NCBI RefSeq assembly: GCF_014650455.1
Contig: NZ_BMUZ01000002.1
Span: 92,125 to 156,124 of the forward strand
DNA from: Streptomyces xanthochromogenes
GTDB taxonomy: Bacteria; Actinomycetota; Actinomycetes; Streptomycetales; Streptomycetaceae
Direction: 5' to 3'
DNA length: 64,000 nt
Of this stretch, positions 60,424-64,000 are shown piece by piece (position 1 is the stretch's first letter; each line of letters opens with the position of its first letter). The translations under genes and the position numbers were made by a program. The notes beneath the pieces were generated by a model, which was given only the letters and a program-made list of their open reading frames with translations, was not told where the DNA came from and did no database searches.

Positions 60424-61515
60424 GTGGCGATGATGCGGAACCTGCGGAGGGCGGTGCGCCGGGCCTACCGGCGGACCGTCGACCTCAGCCATCCGGCGCG
60501 CTCGCCCCTGGGGAGCGCGGTCGTCAACTGCGCCGTGTACGTCGACGGGGTACGGCAGAAGGACGACTGCCCGGTCGAGGAGGCACTGCGCCGGGTACGC
60601 AGGCTGGGCGACGGGGCCTTCGTCTGGATCGGGCTGCACGAGCCGACCGAGCAGGAATTCGCGGGCCTGGCCGCGCTGTTCGGGCTGCACCCCCTCGCCG
60701 TCGAGGACGCCGTCACCGCGCACCAGCGGCCCAAAGTCGTGCCCTACGACGACACCCTGTTCTCCGTCTTCAAGACCTGCCGCTACGTCGAGCACGAGGA
60801 ACTCACCGCGAGCAGCGAGGTGGTGGACACCGGCGAACTGATGGTGTTCACCGGAGGCGACTTCGTCATCACCGTGCGGCACGGCATGCACGGCTCGCTC
60901 GGGCCGCTGCGCGAGGAACTGGAGCAGGAGCGCGAGCAGTTGGCCAAGGGGCCGTCGGCGGTGCTGCACGCCATCGCCGACCACGTCGTCGACGAATACC
61001 TCGCCGTCGTCGACGCCATGCAGAGCGACATGGACGCGGTCGAGACCGCGGTCTTCGCCGAGAACGCCGGACGCGGCGACGCGGGCCGGATCTACCAGCT
61101 CAAGCGCGAACTCCTCGAACTGAAGCGGGCGGTGGCCCCGCTCGACCGGCCGCTGCAGAAGCTGGCCGGTGAGGCGGTGCCCTCCGTCGACCCGGAGGTC
61201 AGGCCGTACTTCCGTGACGTGGCGGATCATCTGCTGCGCACCACCGAGCAGATCGCCGCCTTCGACGGGCTGCTCGACTCGATCCTCCAGGCCCATCTCG
61301 CCCAGGTCACGGTGGCCCAGAACGAGGACATGCGGAAGATCACGGCGTGGGCGGCGATCGTCGCCGTGCCGACCATGGTCTGCGGCATCTACGGCATGAA
61401 CTTCGAGAACATGCCCGAACTCCACTGGCGTTACGGCTACTTCATGGCACTCGGGCTGATGGCGGCCGCCTGCTTCGTCATCCACCGCGGCTTCCGGCGC
61501 AACGGCTGGCTGTAG
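60424..61515 (+). CDS. corA: CorA-type magnesium/cobalt transport protein
   Basis: Ion channel of 363 residues. The large N-terminal cytoplasmic domain is rich in charged helices (about 1-290); two membrane helices follow at the end. The signature GMN is present as GIYGMNFENMPELHW between them. The length matches CorA. Alternative starts are GTG 60424, ATG 60430 and ATG 60433; AAGGGAAGC supports 60424. Mg2+ is the usual substrate, with Co2+ or Ni2+ possible. No other transport gene lies nearby. Confidence 0.93.
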   Translation: MAMMRNLRRAVRRAYRRTVDLSHPARSPLGSAVVNCAVYVDGVRQKDDCPVEEALRRVRRLGDGAFVWIGLHEPTEQEFAGLAALFGLHPLAVEDAVTAHQRPKVVPYDDTLFSVFKTCRYVEHEELTASSEVVDTGELMVFTGGDFVITVRHGMHGSLGPLREELEQEREQLAKGPSAVLHAIADHVVDEYLAVVDAMQSDMDAVETAVFAENAGRGDAGRIYQLKRELLELKRAVAPLDRPLQKLAGEAVPSVDPEVRPYFRDVADHLLRTTEQIAAFDGLLDSILQAHLAQVTVAQNEDMRKITAWAAIVAVPTMVCGIYGMNFENMPELHWRYGYFMALGLMAAACFVIHRGFRRNGWL

Positions 61516-61576
61516 CCGGGTCCTCGACGGGCCCGGCCACAGCCGACCGATGACGGCGAACGCCGTTTGCCGTGAC

Positions 61577-61651
61577 GCCGGTTGAGGTGGCGCCGGTTGA
61601 GGTGGCGCCGGTCGAGGTGACCCCGGTTGGGGCGACTCCGGTTGGGGTGAC
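61577..61651. repeat. Five 15-bp tandem repeats
   Basis: GCCGGTTGAGGTGGC (twice), GCCGGTCGAGGTGAC, CCCGGTTGGGGCGAC and TCCGGTTGGGGTGAC follow each other exactly at 61577, 61592, 61607, 61622 and 61637. The array ends 6 bp before the stop of the leftward small membrane-protein gene. Confidence 0.9.
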
Positions 61652-61657
61652 GTGCCG

Positions 61658-61936
61658 TCAGTCGCGGTGGCGGGAGAACAGGCCCTGGCGCTCGCGCCGG
61701 TAGCGGCGCTCCCAGCGGTCCATCCGGTCCCGTCGGGCACGGTAGGAGCGGTAGTCGGAGTCGGCCCGGCCGCCTCCGGCGGCACCGCTGCCGCCCGCTC
61801 CGGAGGCCGAACCGCCGCCGGAGCGGCGCAGGACGGCGTACAGCAGGGCTGCGACGGCCACCGAGAGCACGGTGGCGCCGAGACTGAGACCGATTCCGTG
61901 CAGGATCAGAGCGAGAAGGATCATCAAGAGGATCAT
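61658..61936 (-). CDS. Small single-pass or two-pass membrane protein
   Basis: Protein of 92 residues. Two hydrophobic segments (MILLMILLALILHGIGLSLG, LSVAVAALLYAVL) are followed by a Gly/Ser/Ala linker and a charged C-terminus rich in Arg, Asp and Tyr (RARRDRMDRWERRYRRER). ATG 61936 has AAGGACTCGCA upstream. I recognise no family. It may be an envelope stress or division-associated small protein, but that is a guess. Confidence 0.65.
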   Translation of the reverse strand: MILLMILLALILHGIGLSLGATVLSVAVAALLYAVLRRSGGGSASGAGGSGAAGGGRADSDYRSYRARRDRMDRWERRYRRERQGLFSRHRD

Positions 61937-62102
61937 TGCGAGTCCTTGAGGGACGGACCGGGAGCTTCCCCTGGCGCCCGGTGCAAGCCTCCAAGTTACT
62001 CCGCAATGACGGGAGTTGGCCTCCGAGTTGATGCGCGGAGGAATCCGCGCGCACCGCGGGGCGAGCCCGGCCGTCCCCGCGGGCCCACCCCGCCCGCTGT
62101 CC

Positions 62103-62516
62103 TCAGCCCGCGCTGCGCCGGCTCTCGGAGAGGCCGCGCAGACGCTCCATCTCGCGCCGGTCGCGCTTGGTGGGCCGGCCCAGGCCCCGGTCCCGTACGC
62201 CCGCCGCGAGGGCGTCCGTGCGGGCGGGCGGCGGCGGGCTCTTGTCGATGTACGCCTCGACGGCGACCGGGGCGCCGACCCGCTTGCGCAGCAGCGTGAC
62301 GACCTTGACGATGCGCTCCCGGCCGTCCATGCGCAGCCGCACCTCGTCGCCGACCTTCACCTGGTGGGCGGCCTTGACCCGCTCGCCGTTGACCTGGACG
62401 TGTCCGGCCCGGCAGGCCGTGCCCGCCTGGGAGCGCGTCTTGGTGAGCCGGACCGACCAGATCCAGCTGTCGACGCGTACGGGGCCGGTGCTGGTGCCGT
62501 TCGCTGCTTCCGCCAT
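62103..62516 (-). CDS. S4 domain RNA-binding protein (Hsp15-like)
   Basis: Protein of 137 residues. The S4 domain is at about 15-75 (VRVDSWIWSVRLTKTRSQAG then CRAGHVQVNGERVKAAHQVK). The C-terminal part is basic (GLGRPTKRDRREMERLRGLS). Hsp15/HslR proteins bind 50S subunits carrying stalled nascent chains, and the same fold is in RqcP and YlmH. ATG 62516 is the first convincing start; an upstream in-frame open stretch to 62813 is Pro/Ser-rich and rejected. Confidence 0.9.
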   Translation of the reverse strand: MAEAANGTSTGPVRVDSWIWSVRLTKTRSQAGTACRAGHVQVNGERVKAAHQVKVGDEVRLRMDGRERIVKVVTLLRKRVGAPVAVEAYIDKSPPPPARTDALAAGVRDRGLGRPTKRDRREMERLRGLSESRRSAG

Positions 62517-62687
62517 GCCCTCGACCTTAATCGGCGGACGCCGCGGAGCCTCGCGTTTTTCGGACGCGATGGGGGATGACGCGATGGGGGATGGGGATGG
62601 GGGTGGGGCGGGGTGAGCGGGGCGGGCCGGGTGGGACGGATTCGGGGGGCCGGGGCCGTTGTCAGTGGTGTCGGTCACACTGGAGGC

Positions 62688-62918
62688 ATGTGCAGAAGCA
62701 TCAAGACGCTGAGGCCCCCGGCCATGCCGGAGGAGGCCACCGATGACGACATCAGGGCCGCCGCCCTGCAGTACGTGCGCAAGGTGTCCGGCTTCCGGGC
62801 GCCCGCCGAGCACAACAGGGAGGTGTTCGAGCGCGCGGTGGACGAGGTGGCGGAAGCCACGCGCGCGCTGCTGGACGGTCTTGAGGTGCGGGGAGCCGCC
62901 GCGCGGAAGCCGGCGTAG
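62688..62918 (+). CDS. DUF2277 family protein
   Basis: Small soluble protein of 76 residues. The family motif begins MCRSIKTLRPPAMPEEATDD, followed by DIRAAALQYVRKVSGFRAPA and EHNREVFERAVDEVAEATRA. ATG 62688 has GGAGGC upstream. DUF2277 is widespread, helical and has no known function. It is divergent from the S4-domain gene (171 bp between starts) and convergent with the DedA gene. Confidence 0.9.
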   Translation: MCRSIKTLRPPAMPEEATDDDIRAAALQYVRKVSGFRAPAEHNREVFERAVDEVAEATRALLDGLEVRGAAARKPA

Positions 62919-62945
62919 CCGCAGGGCCGGGGGCGCTCGGCCCCG

Positions 62946-63581
62946 TCAGGCCGCCGGGGCCGTCGTCGGGCCCGGGCGCTTGACGACGTACGCCGCGAGG
63001 CCGCCCGCCGCGAACAGGGCCAGCAGGGACACCCCCGTGCCCAGCCAGGTCGCGCCCAGCCACTGCCCGCCGAAGTAGCCGAGCCCCACGCTGTACGTCG
63101 CCCAGGCCACGCCGGCAAGGGCCGACCAGGGCAGAAACTCGCGGACCTTGCGGTGCGCCGCACCCGCGCCGAGGGAGACCACGGACCGCCCGGCGGGGGC
63201 GAAGCGCGCGATGACGACGAGGCTGCCGCCGCCCCGGCTGAGCGCCATGCCGAGTCGTTCCTGCGCGCGGGTCAGCCGGCGGGAGCGGGCGATCGCGCGC
63301 TCCAAGCGGGCGCCGCCGCGCAGGGCGAGGCGGTAGGCGACCAGATCGCCGAGGACGGAGGCGCCGGCGGCGCAGGCGGCGAGCGCCAGCAGGTCGGCGT
63401 GGCCGGTCCCCGCCGCCGCCTCCGCGCCGACCGCGGTGGCGGACCCGGCGGCCGTGGTCGCCGCGGTGATCACCAGGACACCGCTGGGCAGCACGGGAAG
63501 GAAGACGTCGAGGAGGACGGAGAGGGTCACGACGGCGTAGATCCAGGGGCTGGACGTCAGCGCCCCCACACTCTCCAGCAC
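62946..63581 (-). CDS. DedA/SNARE-associated (VTT domain) membrane protein
   Basis: Integral membrane protein of 211 residues of the DedA family, which flips phospholipids or undecaprenyl phosphate. Helices lie near 12-30, 35-60, 65-90, 140-160 and 175-195. The family core ALRGGARLERAIARSRRLTR and VVIARFAPAGRSVVSLGAGA includes conserved Arg/Gly residues. GTG 63581 has GAGGAGCGAAC upstream. One of several DedA paralogues usual in Streptomyces. Confidence 0.9.
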   Translation of the reverse strand: MLESVGALTSSPWIYAVVTLSVLLDVFLPVLPSGVLVITAATTAAGSATAVGAEAAAGTGHADLLALAACAAGASVLGDLVAYRLALRGGARLERAIARSRRLTRAQERLGMALSRGGGSLVVIARFAPAGRSVVSLGAGAAHRKVREFLPWSALAGVAWATYSVGLGYFGGQWLGATWLGTGVSLLALFAAGGLAAYVVKRPGPTTAPAA

Positions 63582-63762
63582 GTTCGCTCCTCTGCGGCTT
63601 GTCGGTTCCCCGGGACTGAATACCGCGGTGTCGCGGGGAAGCGGCAGGGGCAGCGGTACAGCCGTAGAGCGTACGCCCGGCCCTGCAGAAGATTTCTGCC
63701 AGGGGTGGGTGGTGTCCCGGTACAGCGGAAGTCGAGCGGGCTGCGAGAGAGGTCCCCGGCAG

Positions 63763-63803
63763 GCCGCTGCCCGGAGTTCGGGGACTGAACTCCGGGCAGC
63801 GGC
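63763..63803 (-). terminator. Strong hairpin terminator after the DoxX-like gene
   Basis: GCCGCTGCCCGGAGTTC and GAACTCCGGGCAGCGGC form a perfect 17-bp stem with 7-base loop GGGGACT. It lies 36 bp downstream of the DoxX-like stop codon. Confidence 0.85.
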
Positions 63804-63838
63804 AGGTGCGTTGGCGGCGCGAAGGCCGGTCCGTCCGC

Positions 63839-64000
63839 TCAGGCGGCGACGGTCTCGCGCTGGGTGTCGGAGGCCGGCCGGGCGGTGCGGCGGGCGCCGA
63901 TGAGCTGGTCGAGCGCGAGCGCGCCCGGACCGGTGAAGACCAGGAGCAGGAACGCCCAGCAGTACATCGCGGAGGCCTCGCCGCCGTTCTGCAGGGGCAG
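63839..64000 (-). CDS. DoxX family membrane protein, 3' part only
   Basis: The window cuts this gene. The visible last 53 residues are LPLQNGGEASAMYCWAFLLL then VFTGPGALALDQLIGARRTA and a polar tail ending RETVAA. QNGGEAxxxY and TGPGALALD are the C-terminal signature of DoxX/SURF4-like proteins of four helices. It ends at TGA 63839-63841, followed by a strong terminator. Confidence 0.8.
   Translation of the reverse strand: MPLQNGGEASAMYCWAFLLLVFTGPGALALDQLIGARRTARPASDTQRETVAA

Overview
The window is chromosomal DNA of a Streptomyces or very close relative. The GC content is very high with G/C at nearly all third codon positions, GTG and TTG starts are common, and several gene blocks match Streptomyces order: an mbl-type actin gene, fabD-fabH-acpP-fabF preceded by a FasR/PucR regulator, aceE beside a DUF3052 gene and an AhpE-type peroxiredoxin, and an SCO2400-type protein. 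From memory the order runs like the S. coelicolor SCO2450-to-SCO2350 interval. I see ordinary core chromosome. There is no insertion sequence, prophage, rRNA operon, CRISPR array or biosynthetic gene cluster.

Layout. 0-13 kb: a GAF-domain histidine kinase with a damaged ATPase end, mbl, a zinc-ribbon membrane protein, a MarR/quinone-oxidoreductase divergent pair, Ohr, proline iminopeptidase, an EI24 membrane protein, a Met-rich membrane protein with a PepSY protein, and a secreted C15-like protein with Ser in place of the catalytic Cys. 13-18 kb: TetR with a GH3 beta-glucosidase, a lipoprotein SGNH hydrolase, DUF3145. 18-23 kb: the type II fatty acid synthase operon and its activator gene. 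23-34 kb: pirin, serine hydrolase, MerR with aldo/keto reductase, acyltransferase with alpha/beta hydrolase, a repeat-rich spacer, a two-component system, DUF4429, and a second paralogous hydrolase. 34-37 kb: TetR with a 14-TM exporter, and an I36-type secreted protein. 37-42 kb: aceE, DUF3052, AhpE.

41.8-50.9 kb holds the most distinctive system. Two tandem TerD proteins, a DUF475/TerC-type membrane protein and a TerA-like protein lie opposite a TerD protein with a Pro/Tyr/Gly tail. Next comes a three-gene enzyme module: HpcH/HpaI-type aldolase, an 815-residue double phosphoribosyltransferase with TRSP and PELOTA parts, and a HAD phosphatase. This fits the Ter-linked stress pathway predicted to make a nucleoside-like metabolite, whose product is not known to me.

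51-64 kb: O-methyltransferase, FmdB-type zinc ribbon, a GntR plus PfkB sugar-kinase operon, DUF4383, a long coiled-coil membrane protein, tRNA-Val(TAC) with a decayed second copy 574 bp downstream, MarR plus a DHA2 exporter, a secreted protein, DUF1990, CorA, an S4 RNA-binding protein, DUF2277, DedA and the 3' end of a DoxX gene. Between genes there are many short tandem repeats (7, 10, 11, 15, 22, 32-35 and 56 bp units) and copies of dispersed Streptomyces repeats.

Starts were chosen by Shine-Dalgarno position and family N-termini. Alternatives are given where the choice is open. No database search was run.
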